Part shown: positions 12,243 to 24,724 of the stretch, in pieces
Layout of the letters: each line of letters starts with the position of its first letter
How positions within the stretch are numbered: the first letter of the stretch is position 1
From: Jaltomata sinuosa
Lineage: Eukaryota > Streptophyta > Magnoliopsida > Solanales > Solanaceae
Assembly (NCBI GenBank): GCA_003996215.1
Contig: QJPP01000048.1
Location: 491,001 to 555,000, forward strand
Length of the DNA stretch: 64,000 nt
Reading direction: 5' to 3'
Notes under the pieces: model-generated
What the model was told of the DNA's origin: nothing
What the model saw: only the letters and a program-made list of their open reading frames with translations
Database searches by the model: none
Made by a program: the position numbers and the translations under genes

Positions 12243-13135
12243 TTTCAAGTATTTTGGGTCTGTTATTCAAGGTAATGGGGAGATCGACGAGGATGTTACC
12301 CACCGTATTGGGGCAGGGTGGATGAAATGGAGACTCGCATCGGACGTCGTGTGTGATAAGAAGGTGCTCTACAGAGTGGTGGTTAGACCGGCGATGTTAT
12401 ATGGGGCGGAGTGTTGGCCTGTCAAGAACTCTCACATTCAGAAGATGAAGGTGGCGGAGATGAGGATGTTGCGATGGATGTGTGGTTTTACTAGAAAAGA
12501 TAGGATCAGAAATGAGGTTATCCGGGAGAAGGTAGACATGACTTCGGTGAAAGATAAGATGCGGGAGGGGAGGTTGAGATGGTTCGGGCATGTGATGAGG
12601 AGGCCCACAGATGCCCCAGTGCGGAGATGTTAGAGGTTAGCTATGGATGGTTTCAGGAGGGGTAGAGGTCGGCCGAAGAAATATTGGAGGGAGGTGATTA
12701 GACATGACATGGAGAAGTTTCAGCTTACCGAAGACATGACCCTAGATAGAAAGGTGTGGAGGACGTGTATTAGGGTAGAGGGTTAGTAGGTGGGAGTGCG
12801 CCCTTGCTAGTAGTTTAGAGTGCTGTGTTCTGTGTTCAGTACTAGTAGTCGTAGTCTTTCACTTGGTCTTGGAGTTTTGGTGATGTTTGTTGTTTCGCGT
12901 AGAGCAGTTTCAGTATTATTCCGAGGTAGTCTTATTTTTGTTACTATCTGTTGGTTTTTGTTACTACCTTTTATTTAGTGCTCGTTTATTATGTCTTTTC
13001 TAGTCTGTATGTATCCTGAGTCGGGGGTCTATTGGAAACAGTCTCTCTACCTCGCTCCCGAGGTAGTGGTACAGACTGCGTACACTTTACCCTCCCTAGA
13101 CCTCACTTAGTGGGATTACACTGGGTATGTTATAG
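12243..13135 (+). mobile_element. 5'-truncated RTE-type LINE with 17-bp target duplication
   Basis: Encodes the C-terminal end of a plant RTE reverse transcriptase protein: YRVVVRPAMLYGAECWP, MRMLRWMCG, RLRWFGHVMRR, GRGRPKKYW, DRKVWRT. The frame opens near 12246 and runs to 12785 but has an internal TAG at 12631-12633 and seems to lack about eight residues before YRVVVRP. The tail carries the usual LINE 3' sequence. A perfect 17-bp duplication flanks it (12226-12242 and 13136-13152, ttatttattaaattaat). It is dead on arrival: only about 0.9 kb of a several-kb element was inserted. Confidence 0.9.
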
Positions 13136-13152
13136 TTATTTATTAAATTAAT

Positions 13153-13706
13153 ATTTTTTATTATACTTTGAAAATCTAAATTTGACTGCTAGTGCTTTAT
13201 ATAATTACTTAATGATAAAAGGCACCCCTCCGGTTCCTTTTAGTTGTCGTCCTTACGAAACATAACTGGTCTAAATGAAATTAACTTTAAATAAACTTCT
13301 TTTTATCCGGTCATAATTTATAATTGAATCAGTAATAATATGTCACGTGAAATTTAAATAAAACTTCTTTTTGTAATTCAGGGTTGACCCGTTAGTCAAA
13401 TTGCATAAGTGAGCAAAAAATGTGACGAGATCGAGAGTATTTTTAGCAAAATAGTTGGATAAAGGGTATTTTTATACCTTTTGTGATAGTCCAAAGGCAT
13501 TTTTGCCCTTTTCCTTTAAGGTAACATAAACATGTAGAACACTATGAGATGGAATCAATAGTTTACGGTTGCAGTGGAGTGATGAGTACTCCTTTTTTCT
13601 TAACTAGAGGTTTCCTAAGTAGTAAAATATATTGTAGTAGGATCAACATCTCCTTCATCATCCATTTTGTCTTTGCTAATACAACATTGAGCAGAAAGAA
13701 AGACTC
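13153..13706. other. Spacer between LINE and 3' end of gene 2
   Basis: Contains a stretch at about 13228-13310 (ccctccggttccttttag) resembling one end of a Stowaway-like MITE. No gene is seen. The last part should include the 3' untranslated region of gene 2; no single poly(A) signal can be fixed. Confidence 0.35.
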
Positions 13707-15282
13707 TTATACAGAGGTGGATGTAGAAGGGAAGGTTGAAGAAGAGTGATCAGTATCCTTTGTGTCAGTTGAATGAAAGATTAATTGGTTTTCACCAGAG
13801 TGCACTTGAATCTCATCAGATTTCTGATCTCCTACTCCCTGAAAACTAAATTCATCGACATCCAAACGACCTTCAAGCATGTTCACTACTGCAGACATGT
13901 TTGGCCTTAGTGCTGGAGATGGATTAATACATAGTAACGCCACTTTAATCATCGTCAACGCCTCCTCCTCGTTGAAATCAGAACCTAACCTTGGGTCCAC
14001 TAGCTCCAAAAACTTTCCTTTTCTTTGTAGAACCAGGGCCTGGAATAAGCACAATGATGAAATTAGAAAAATTGAGAAAGGATACTTACTGCAGGTCTAT
14101 GCTTTTTTCCGAGATACTACTTGATCAAATACCATGCCTTTGTTTATACCAATATGAACTTCTCATCAAGCAAAGTGACAATTGCACTTTAGAATTCACT
14201 CTTCATTGAACTGATATCAAGAGATTCGGGTTTCTTACCCAATCAAGAAGACAGACATAATTCTCATCATCTGAATGATACTTCATGTTGCTCTTCCCAG
14301 CAAAGAGTTCTAACACAACCACCCCAAAACTGTACAAGTCTGCTTTATGTGTTAAATAACCCCAGAGTGCATATTCAGGGGCCATATAACCTCTGCAAAA
14401 CAAAGTAACAAAGTTATACTCATGCAAGCTTGACTGAACAAGAACTTCCTGAAAGGCTTAAACTAATGTTATATATACCTCTACACTCGGTAAAAATGGA
14501 CAGCAGAAGTATTTGTTACTCCTTCCATTATAAAACTGATTGCCAGACTTTGGCTAACATGATTTTGAAGAGAATAATGGTCATCTACTAGTTTTATTAT
14601 AGTTGTAATATAAAACATGGATTTTCAAAAGAGGAGTAGCATTGAAGAGAAATGTGATAATCTTTATAATCTGTTGAACTCTTGGGATCAGTAAGGTGCT
14701 AGCCATAACCTTTTGGAATTACATAATGAGGAGTAAAGATTACAATCAGGAAAAAGTGAAGTAACTGATACGACCAAAAATGGAAGGATGACATTCAAAA
14801 GGGAGTATTTTGAACAGTTAAAATATGATCAATCAATTAGAGTAGTTTAGAAGCTCACATAGTCCCAGCAACCCTGGTGGTGACATGTGTTTTCTCCTCG
14901 TCATGAAGTTTGGCCAGACCAAAGTCAGAGATCTTTGGATTCAGGTCTTTGTCAAGGAGTACATTGGTTCCTTTGATGTCTCTATGAATCATCTTTAGAG
15001 GTGATTCTTCATGTAGGAAAGCCAAGCCTTTAGCTATGCCAACACAGATCGTTTGCCTAGTTGGCCACTCCAGTTTTGGTCGACAGTCTTCAGGACCTGC
15101 AATTTACTGTAAATTTGAAACTAGGCCCATGTTCACACAAAACCCACACACATATATATATGCACACAGATGAAGATATAAACATGAGAATTATGCCAGT
15201 TACATTATTGGGAGAGAATGGGATCACCAAACTTTTTTTTTGGCTTGGTGTCCTTTTTTACTTTTACCTCAAGTAAACAACA

Positions 15283-15398
15283 ATAACATACCCAGTGTAA
15301 TTTCACAAGTGGGATCTAGGGAGGGTGGTGTGTACACAGCCTTACCCCTACCCTGTGAAGATAGAGAGGCTGTTTTCGATAGACCCTCGGTTCAAGTA
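15283..15398 (-). mobile_element. RTE LINE 3' tail in intron 21 of gene 2
   Basis: Reverse complement of the tail of the LINE at 12243-13135 (cccagtgtaat, gggatctagggagggt, gagaggctgttttcgataga). Only the tail is present. The same fragment sits in the same intron of gene 5 (56885-56998). Confidence 0.65.
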
Positions 15399-15676
15399 AA
15401 GCATATCAAAATCAAGTATCGAGAAATAGCACTTACCAAACAAAGCATGGGAAAGGCTATTGTTCTCCATGTACTCATAAACTAGTAAAAGTTGGTTCCG
15501 TTCAACACAACATCCGTAGAGTCGGACGAGATTTGGGTGATCTAAGCCTGACATCATGCCTATTTCATTTACAAATTCACGGTTCCCTTGTCTTGACTTG
15601 GATGAAAGCTGCTTGACAGCAATTATAGTACCATCTGCTAGTGTACCCTGAGCATGAAAAAAAAATGCATGAAGTT

Positions 15677-15945
15677 TGTTATGAACAAGAGCAGTTAGTA
15701 TAGTTAGTTACAAGTGAACAGTAAAAGTAGTTAGTTACTGTGAACAGTAAAGTCACAGAGTTAGTTAACTGGAAGATTAAGTTAAGCTAACTAGCATAGA
15801 TGATTAGTGAGTTGTATTGGTTAGATGCACTTTATATATAGAGTAGAGTAGATATTTTGTAGCTTGAACCATTATGATTGAATACACTTCTTCTTCTTCT
15901 TCCTGATTCAGAGCATTAGCTCATTCTTACTATTCACCATTGATG
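15677..15945 (+). mobile_element. LTR-like insertion in intron 20 of gene 2
   Basis: The flanks match introns 20 of genes 4 and 5, but about 270 bp are present only in gene 2. The insert opens tgttatgaac and has a TATA-like site (tttatatatag near 15831) followed by a (ttc)n run, the layout of a small LTR promoter. Flanks gaagtt and gaagct may be a decayed target duplication. The right end is uncertain. Confidence 0.4.
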
Positions 15946-18900
15946 AAGCTTAACAAAGCTCATTAGGAATTCCACGGGGAGGGATAAGAAGGAAGAATTA
16001 TGAGAATTTGTATATATATTCACCTTGTAGACAGATCCAAATCCACCTTCACCAAGCTTATTTGCAGCATCGAAGTTTCTTGTGGCAGCTTTAATTTGTC
16101 TGAAAGTAAATATACCAGTTTGCAGATCTAGTCCTCTTAATTCTTCACAAAGTAAAATAACCAAGTTTAGAATGTTAGTTTCCCACGAGATGAAATAAAA
16201 GAAAATTTTACCCTGAAAAGCATCCAAATACCTATGGAAATTTTGCACTAGCGAAAGCATGAATTTTGATAGCATATAGCCTATAGGTATAATGTGGCAG
16301 GAAGTCTTTCATATATCTGTGATTTCACCTTTGTCTTCCCCACCCTTTAACTAGTGAAATCGTGAATTTGGATAGCAATATAGGCATATACGTTTAATGT
16401 GGCAAGAAGTCTTCCAAAATGATAATTACACCTAGTATTCCATGGTACAATCATTCACATGCACTTCAATTTGCAAAAACCACTCCATTTGTCACTTCAT
16501 TTTGATACAACTCCAAGAATCACCCGGATTACAACAGACAAAAGTTTTAATTACATTCTATTTGTCAGGCATAAACAAAAATTGAGGTCTAGAATCACCT
16601 TGTTCCATCACTTTCCTATTTCTTCTTTTCCTCCAAGCAACAAAGAGAATCATCAGAATGAGAGCAAATGAAGACATCACTGCTCCAGCTACAATTAGAA
16701 TCTTCTTTTTCTGATTAGAAGAGGTCTCCTGCGGAGGAGGGGGCTTGAAGTCTAATTACATAACAAAAAGTTCAACAATGTTAGATATTATGCATAACTT
16801 GTATGCCGGAATGATAGATATTATGCATAACTATGATTAGTATTATACGGAATCCAACTATGAAAAGGTTTTAATTTTTAAATAGGATGCAAGGGGTGAG
16901 TAACTTATGTGAAAAAGACTTAATCTCACTATGTGATAGAGAAGAAGAGAAGAGATGCTACAACATAAGGAATAAAAGCGAAGACAGAGAGTATTACTAG
17001 CTTCCAGAGAGATGGCAGATACTAAAGGACCATAGCTTCCTCTACTTGGGATTGATGTAGTTCCTTTCCCAGCATACTGAAAGCGCACCTGTGCAGTTTT
17101 ATCTTTTACTGTTACATTAAACTTTTCTTTCAAAGCTTTGTCAACTCCTCCGGCTACTCTTTCAATATCAAAATTTTTAAGCTTCAATTCGTCCTGCACC
17201 CAGTTAAACTAAATCAGCTGCAGCTAATTAGATATTTTACTATATCTAATTCTCTGACATGTTGGTTCACCTGTATATATACATCAAATATCCGTCTTCC
17301 AAGACTTTGGAAAGATCGATTGTCTCTGTAAACTATTTCTGCAAAATGAAGTGTCAAAGTGTAGCTTCCATTTGCTAAGCAACGTGCAAAGTAAGTCAAA
17401 GATAAAGGAGAGAGGTGAGCTGTCATGTAAAGTTGAGATTCATCTCCCTTGATAGCAGATACATTATCTGCTTTATAGTCATTCAGTGATATGTTACGAT
17501 CCCAGAAATGTCCAGTACTACTGGCTCCCCAGTTCCCTTTCCAGTGAACAAACTTTGCAGCACCTGCTGAGTCTTCATCTGCTTCGTAAGAAGTGTTTCC
17601 AATAATTACTCTTTCTCCACCACAATTTATGTGCAGTGAATACTTCTCTGCAACATTCAAAACCCAGAGAAAGGTTACTGGTGATATGCAAATATTTCAG
17701 ATATATGAGAAAATGATAAAACTGTTTAGTTCTTCATGTAGATTGTCAACAAAACTGTTTGCTGCTTAAATTTTTACCATGATCTAAGTAGTTTGCCAAA
17801 GGAACAAATAAATCCTTCCTAGTTCTTTCTATTGATTGTCAACATGAAGCTGGTGAACCACCGCGCGCTTAATGGAACAATCTCAAACAAAAGACTTAAA
17901 TGGAGAGGATAGAATTTAAAGCTCTGCAAACAGTGAGTACTCACCCTCTGAACATGGTTTGGTTGACAAGCACTTCCCATTATCTCTATAGTAGTTGAAA
18001 GAGGTATCAGAAAGGATAAGTCCTTTTCAAGAGCACAATAGCCCTTGTTATTTTATTTGAAGTTAAAAACACTTACACAAAATTTCCGCCTTTAAAGCTT
18101 CTGAATAAGTTTCTGATAAGAAAAGAATACAAGATGTGGAGATCATCAGTTGATCATCTGAACTGTATATTTATAAAACAAAATAGGAGAAAATCATAAG
18201 AAACACAAGGATCATACAGGTTCTCCTGACAAGTAGATGGTTCAGAGCTCTGGTCGAATTTATTGTAGGAAAGGTCTATCACGCTGCATGCAAAGTCTCT
18301 GACATGGTTAAGAGTTTATCAAGTATTTTCACTTTTCATACTAATGAGAGAGAAGAAAAGTGTTTGTGTCTTCACTTAAACTTAAAGAAAACAGCTTTAA
18401 GTGCAACTAATTTATACATTCATCTTCTTAAATCTCAATATCCCTATGTCAATATCTTTATTTGTTTCCCATCCAACTCATTTTCACAAAGCTCCCATTC
18501 TTCCTCATAAACAAAACTCACAAAGGCAAGACTCAAGAATTCATGTTCTGGACTTGAGAAGTATGAATGACTTTTTAATCTGTTTCTCTATCCGAGCAAC
18601 CACATTTGGTTGTGACTTTTAATGCTGCTTTCTCTATGTTTCGCCCTGTTATATGATCCTACCTTGAAGCTATACATGTCCTTTTTAAATTGAGTGTAAG
18701 AGAATGACTTCAGTATACGAAAAATCAAGACAAAAAATTAAACTTACTATTTGGTATCTCGACTAGTAAGCCACACTGGAATTGGCCCAACAAAACATTT
18801 CCAGTCAGATACCTGGCAAGTAACAAATATTTGATTTAACTAGGAGATCACAAATTTGAAATGCAATATTTGCATTACATGTTCAGGAATATGATCTCAC

Positions 18901-21900
18901 TATCAGCTACCCGCAAAAATGGAAAGAGATCGCCAAACGAATGAAGACTCATTTTTGAGCTTTGGGATTGAGGCGTAATTGTTGTTGTTGTTTTCAGTGA
19001 AGCTCATGGAGAGAATATTACTGAGATAACAACCACTTATTAATATCAAAATCTCAAAACTTTGAGGGCAAAAAATAGGAAATATCATGAAAAGGTATTT
19101 GGATTTGAGCTCTTGGCATCCTTGACATCTAAGATCGTTTTGTGATTTGAGGTTTCTTTCTGCTTTTTCCAAATGAAAGAAAAGGGCTTTAGCATTTGGA
19201 GAGGATACCAAAGACTGATGGATAGACTATCAACACTCACATATTGAAACTAATATAATGAAACCAAGATGCAAGGAAACATTTCCACATGTACTTATAG
19301 GCATCTCCATGTCATTCTGACTTACGTGGCCTCCAACTTAGTCAGGCTTCTGAGATTTGCAATCCCTCCTTCAAGCTTGTTAAAACTCAGATCTCTGCCA
19401 ATGAAAATAAAAAGAGAAAAACCCAAAACAATGCTCAATCTCATATGGCTGAACAAACTATAGCACAATTGTTAAAAGCTTAATTAAGGTAAGATAAAGG
19501 ATAGAGAAAATGGATAGCTTCTACAACAGGTCTGTATAGAACTGTATCATGTTTACTTATTTTACCTTCCTTCTCTTTTCAAGAAGATCATCTTATTTCA
19601 AGAAAGTAAAAGAACATTAGTTCTCACAGAAGAAAGAGAGATGTGTTGTCTGCATTAGTTCAAGATTCAACAACCCTCTCTCCTCTTCTACCAAGAAAGA
19701 GAAGAAGCTTGCAGAAGGAAAAGAAGAAAACGAGAAAGGCCTGAAGAGAGTCAGACATGCACAAATACTTGATTTAAGTGTATTGTCCACAGCTTGATTG
19801 ACCGGAGATGGATAAAAGAGACCATTAAGGATTTTAAAATAAACTCGAAAGTACATGGAAAGTAGTGGAATTACAAAAACCGTAAGATGCTCATATCAGC
19901 TAAAAAACCAGGAATCTTCCCATGTATGTTACAGCTTCTCAAAACCCTGCAATCAAAACACGTTTCAGAGAAATTACTTTCCTTGATAAAGGATGTGCTG
20001 GAAACTCCACTTGCAATTCCCGAAGTATTAAGAACTCACAATTTAGTCATGTTTATCATGTTTCTAAGTGGCGGAAATTCTGAAGCACCTCCAGTCAGGT
20101 CACTGATTCTTCTGTACATATGCACCATCTGAGTGTTAATTATCTTGATTTCTACTTGGCATAATTATGAGAACATTGAGAGAAGCAAAAGAAAGTTTCC
20201 AGAAAAAGGCGTTAACTTACAGTTCATTCAAACTGGTCAAAACAGAAATACTTTGGGGTATTGGTCCTTCAAATCCAGAACCTTGAATCTCTCTGTTAAA
20301 AACATATATTACAAATGAATTTCTACTGGAAATTTCCAACTTGTACAAATATTACCAATTGAAAATACTCACACCATCTGGAGGTTCTTCCAACTCTCGA
20401 AGTTAGGCAGTTTCCCGACAAAGCTGTTACTGCTTATCCTACTACATTGATGCCAAAAGGGAAAGCCAGGAATTCAAATTAACATATGTGGAAGAAGAAT
20501 TAGAGATCTTGTCTTAGATATACTTTACATTCAAATTCAAATGCACTCACAGTTCAGTCAGTTTCGTCAGATTATTCAGTTCCACTGGCCACACTCCTGT
20601 GAAATTATTAGCAATGAGATTGCTGCACCAATCAAAGTTCATAGAATTTAGAATGAAATTCAGCACACAGTTTGTCTGATCATGTAGAAAAACACTAGTA
20701 TAATTCACTCTGTCATTTGAAGTGACGAAGCTATTGGAAGAGGTGCCTTGCTAAGCATAGGTGAAGCAACACAGCTTTGAGGAAGCTAGTGATTCAACCA
20801 GTAACACGCAACACGATCTGCTTATACTTTAGCAATTCTTTTTCTACTCCTCTCTCATTCTGTCAAAATAATATCTTTCTCCTTTAATAAACTTTGTGAT
20901 TGCTGTATATGATATTAAAAATAGTAGTGTCAACTGCAATTGTGATGTTACAAATACTTAATTTTCATATATTAGGTAATTTATTGTTTCTTCCCTAAAT
21001 TATATGCTTATTACTATACAAGTCCGAACTAATTGAATACTTGTCCGAAATTCCTCAAATCGGTTTTCCATTTCCATAAAGGATATAATTGACAATTCGA
21101 AGTAGCACATTATCCCTTTCCTGCAATAGATCTGGTGGAAATTCATTGTAAGTAAACTTACATAACCTCAATATCCGAGCCATATCCTAGACGTCTTGGC
21201 TTACTTCTCCTTTCTATAGTACCGGAATGTACCAGAGAAAGCATTGTCCCCAAAGGAGATAGTTGAATGGTTAAGATAGTAACAACTTGAAACACGGTTA
21301 CAACACTCAATGTGAGTTCATCTGCTCTAACCAAGGTGGAAAGGTTTTATCGGCGCATGTGCTTGTAGGATGTGCGAGTAAGCTATCCTGTGGATTTATT
21401 TAGATGTGTGTAAACTGAACCGAACACCACATTGAACTGAAAAAAGAACCATATAAAGTATCTATGCATCATGGTCAGTGACCATTGGTCACCTTGCAAA
21501 TACTGCTCACTCAGTTTTTAATATTGGATTGTTATAGTCTACTCTCTCAACAACCACTCCAGTTCTATTTCTTAGCTTCATTTCAGTTATAACTCACTTT
21601 CACATCTTCCACTACACAATACAAACAGTAAATTGACTTACTAAATTAGTTAGGAAATAGAAGAGCAAGGAAGACTTACAGCATCTGTAAATTGACCAGC
21701 TTCCCTATTTCTGCTGGAAGCAATCCATTAAACAGGTTAGTTTCCAAACTCCTGAAAAATTATGATGACTTCAGGAAACTTCCAAGTATTCATGTATATA
21801 TATTCGATCGATGTTAGATCAGTGGAAGCAAGGGAACTTACAATCTCACAAGTGAGGTCATATTTCCTATGTACTCTGGGACATGCCCAGATAACCGATT

Positions 21901-23217
21901 ATTAGAAATAGCCCTGGAAAACTTCAAATTCATGAGAACCCCAGAATCAAAGGCATAATTTTTTAATAATTCATAATGAATAAATTGCCTCACATGACTT
22001 CCAACTTGGTAGATGCCCATTCAGGGGGAATTGTACCACTTAAGTAGTTGCGGTTGAGATCACTGCAAGTAAGACCATAAATGATCTTTAAAAACGAGTA
22101 AAATTCAAAAACTGGTATGTAACAAAATAAATTGATCTGCAGGATGCTCTCAGTACATTGTCTTCAGATAGGTTAACTTTGCCAGAGATGCAGGGAGGAC
22201 GCCTTCCAGATCCTGTCCTCTGATAAATCTGTTAACAGTTAGAGCAGCTGCTGTCAGAGTGATTGAAGTCATGACTATGTAGAATCCACGCTCAAGACAA
22301 TGGTTTCAAATGATTCTAGGTCATCTTCAATATTCTCATAAATAGGTAGTGGAATATATATTAGGCGGGCTTTTGATAATAAGACACAAAGAGGGTGGAA
22401 GAGGGAGATAAACATCAAGCTCAATCGTATCATTCTTAAGAACTCCACTCTTAAAGTAAGAGATCACAAAGGGGGTATTCGTAGGTGTTAAATACTAGTT
22501 CAAAACTCAATGCTACTAAATAGTTTCTCATACATACTATGAACTCGCCCACATAGAGAACATCAAATTCAAATGCATGCACCTAGGTTCCTAATAATCA
22601 TATGGACAACAGCAAACATATGAACCTCAACCTTTGAACATTTAACTTTACTATTTTCAGCAATAGAAACCTCGATTCTATTGCAGTAATATAATCGTAC
22701 AACGTAAAATTAAATATTGGGGGCAAATAAACAGAGCTAAAGGAAGAAGCCTCACAATCTTTCTACATGACAGAAACCATCAGGGATAGAGCAATTGCAG
22801 TTTACATTGTTGTAATACGGTGAATTACTCCTCGTTGGTGTGGTCCAAGTTGTATTGTCTTCACAAGGATTCAGATCAAAATTCCAGTCCTTTTTCCCCA
22901 ACTGCTTTGCAATTTCTTTCAGAGCATTCTCTACAAAATCATAAAACTTGTATACAGTTTTAATAAAGAAAAAAAAAACACAAAATCACTAAAGTTTTTC
23001 CATAAAGATTCAAACTTTAATTTATATATTTACTTTCTTCTTTGGGAAGAAGGCGAGCGTTCTGTGCTTGAATATTGGTTCCGGAAATTAGGAGTAATAA
23101 GGTGAAGATGATTAGCAGATCAAAACAAGAAATACAGAAAGGTGACGACAATGACATCTTCTCTACCATGCAAAAAAAGTTGAAGTGAATATACACAATG
23201 AACACACTTTTAGCTTA

Positions 23218-23225
23218 CTATATAG
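23218..23225 (-). promoter_or_regulatory. TATA-like box of gene 2
   Basis: CTATATAG on the minus strand, about 50 bp upstream of the start codon at 23169. Position and sequence fit a plant core promoter; there is no direct evidence of use. Confidence 0.45.
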
Positions 23226-24724
23226 CTGACTTTTCATAGAGGAATGAGATACTACTACAACTATATTACTGGGAAAATTAGGAGAATTAAAACTGTGGGA
23301 CATGTCGACAAGGACCAGACATTAATAATCTGAATGAATGATAAATGCATTCGTCAACTTGTTTTGCTTCAAAATTATGAACTCCGCATAGAGCATATTG
23401 CAATGAAGGAAGCCATGAACTCCGGGATCTTTTTGCTGCAACTGTAGCAAAAAAGCAATGTTGTGGCGGAGTTTCACGTATATAAAAGTTTGTCTTCTGA
23501 ATCGTGATTAGTCATGCCCCAAAGAGGATATCTCACATCAAGAAAAAGAAAAAAATGTAAAAGTGTGTACTAGATCAGTCATCAGTACACTAGTATCCTG
23601 AAATTTTAAATTACAAAATTTGAGCTCCAAATTAGGATATTTTTGTAGGAATATTATTTTCAAATGAAAAAATAGTTAAATTTCTAACTGTAGCTTATTT
23701 TCAAAAAATAACAATGTGGCCATTAGTGAATCTTTTTCCAATTTTATCCCTTAAATAAATTCCTCTGCAGACTTCAGGATGACAATCTGACAAAGAAAGT
23801 TGAAACTAAAGAAAAATATATTATTTTTTTTAACACATAAACGAACATTATAAAGGATTTTTTTCACTATACAAGCACGAAATTTTTACCTATACGTGCA
23901 CTTTTGCATATTAATGTAAAAAATATATTATTTAAATCTAGTTACGGGAGAGATTTATCCCCTTTTTCTTGATAGGCTGTAAGATCCAACAAACAAAACT
24001 GTTGTTAAATGTTTAAAAAAGTTATATAATAACTACTCTCTCTGCTACATATTATATAGTATTTTTAGTTTGGGGACACCCCTTATGAAATCACCCACCC
24101 CTAAAAAGTAAGAAATTCGGAACTTGAGGAGGTGTTTAAATGTGCAATTTCAAAGTTGAAGTGTTTACTTGTCAACTGAGACCAAGTTTGAATGTCTATG
24201 TATGTGTTATGCCATTTTAAAATATAAAATGGATTTAAATCCTAGTTACATAACAAAAAAAAATAATCGAACTAGTCATAATTCACATAGTATAATAAAA
24301 TAGATAAAAAAAAAGACTGATGGAGGAAGACATGACTCTTCTTATTGTCTGGTCCTACTATTTAAAGATGGATGACTTATATTAGTAGTATCTTAGAATT
24401 GAAAAGTCTAAGTATACCCAATGGGACATAATACATGTGGGCAAATTGAAATAATTTATTATTTGAAATTGACAAGAGTATTTATAACATAACATAAATG
24501 GGACCTTGTTTAATCTAGGATGGATGGTCAAGATATTTCTTGTAGAAACACGTAGTACTCATTAGTTGAGAGTAATTAATGAATGTCGGTTTTATTACTA
24601 GTACTACTCCCTCCGTTGATTTCTAAAAATAGATGTCTCAAATATTATTTGTCATTTTAAATGTTCAAGACAAAAATAATTATTTTTTAAATAATATAAG
24701 GAGTGTTATTCGCATGTTAGCTTG
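23226..24724. other. 5' flank of gene 2
   Basis: AT-rich, without genes. Holds a block at 23297-23372 shared with the 5' flank of gene 3 (39562-39644), a MITE half-copy at 24121-24213, and a block at about 24440-24530 related to the direct repeats at 52505 and 54541. A Stowaway-like end (ctccctccgttgatttct) lies near 24607. The duplicated 9 bp gttagcttg at 24716-24724 borders the foldback element. Confidence 0.45.

Larger units (their letters stand above)
13707..23169 (-). pseudogene. LRR-malectin receptor-like kinase, gene 2 (frameshifted in exon 13)
   Basis: Subtype B paralogue with all 24 exons: 23034-23169, 22756-22930, 22157-22228, 21994-22062, 21842-21913, 21680-21751, 20551-20622, 20373-20441, 20221-20292, 20040-20111, 19875-19946, 19326-19394, 18748-18812, 18218-18283, 18077-18112, 17945-17985, 17271-17647, 16998-17193, 16599-16751, 16024-16142, 15437-15647, 14859-15096, 14239-14392, 13707-14039. 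Splice sites are GT-AG. Exon 13 is 65 nt, against 66 and 69 in genes 5 and 4, because one G is missing between 18795 and 18796. The shifted frame meets TGA at the start of exon 14, giving a 363-residue secreted LRR fragment. All downstream exons keep an open frame, with malectin domain, membrane helix, HRDIKGTN, DFG and APE, so the lesion looks recent. Skipping exon 13 would restore the frame (981 residues). It may therefore be a pseudogene, a truncated secreted protein, or a gene rescued by splicing; a sequencing error is also possible. Confidence 0.85.

Noticed and set aside
12397..12591. Minus-strand frame opposite the LINE
   Set aside because: Antisense shadow of the reverse-transcriptase C-terminal frame.
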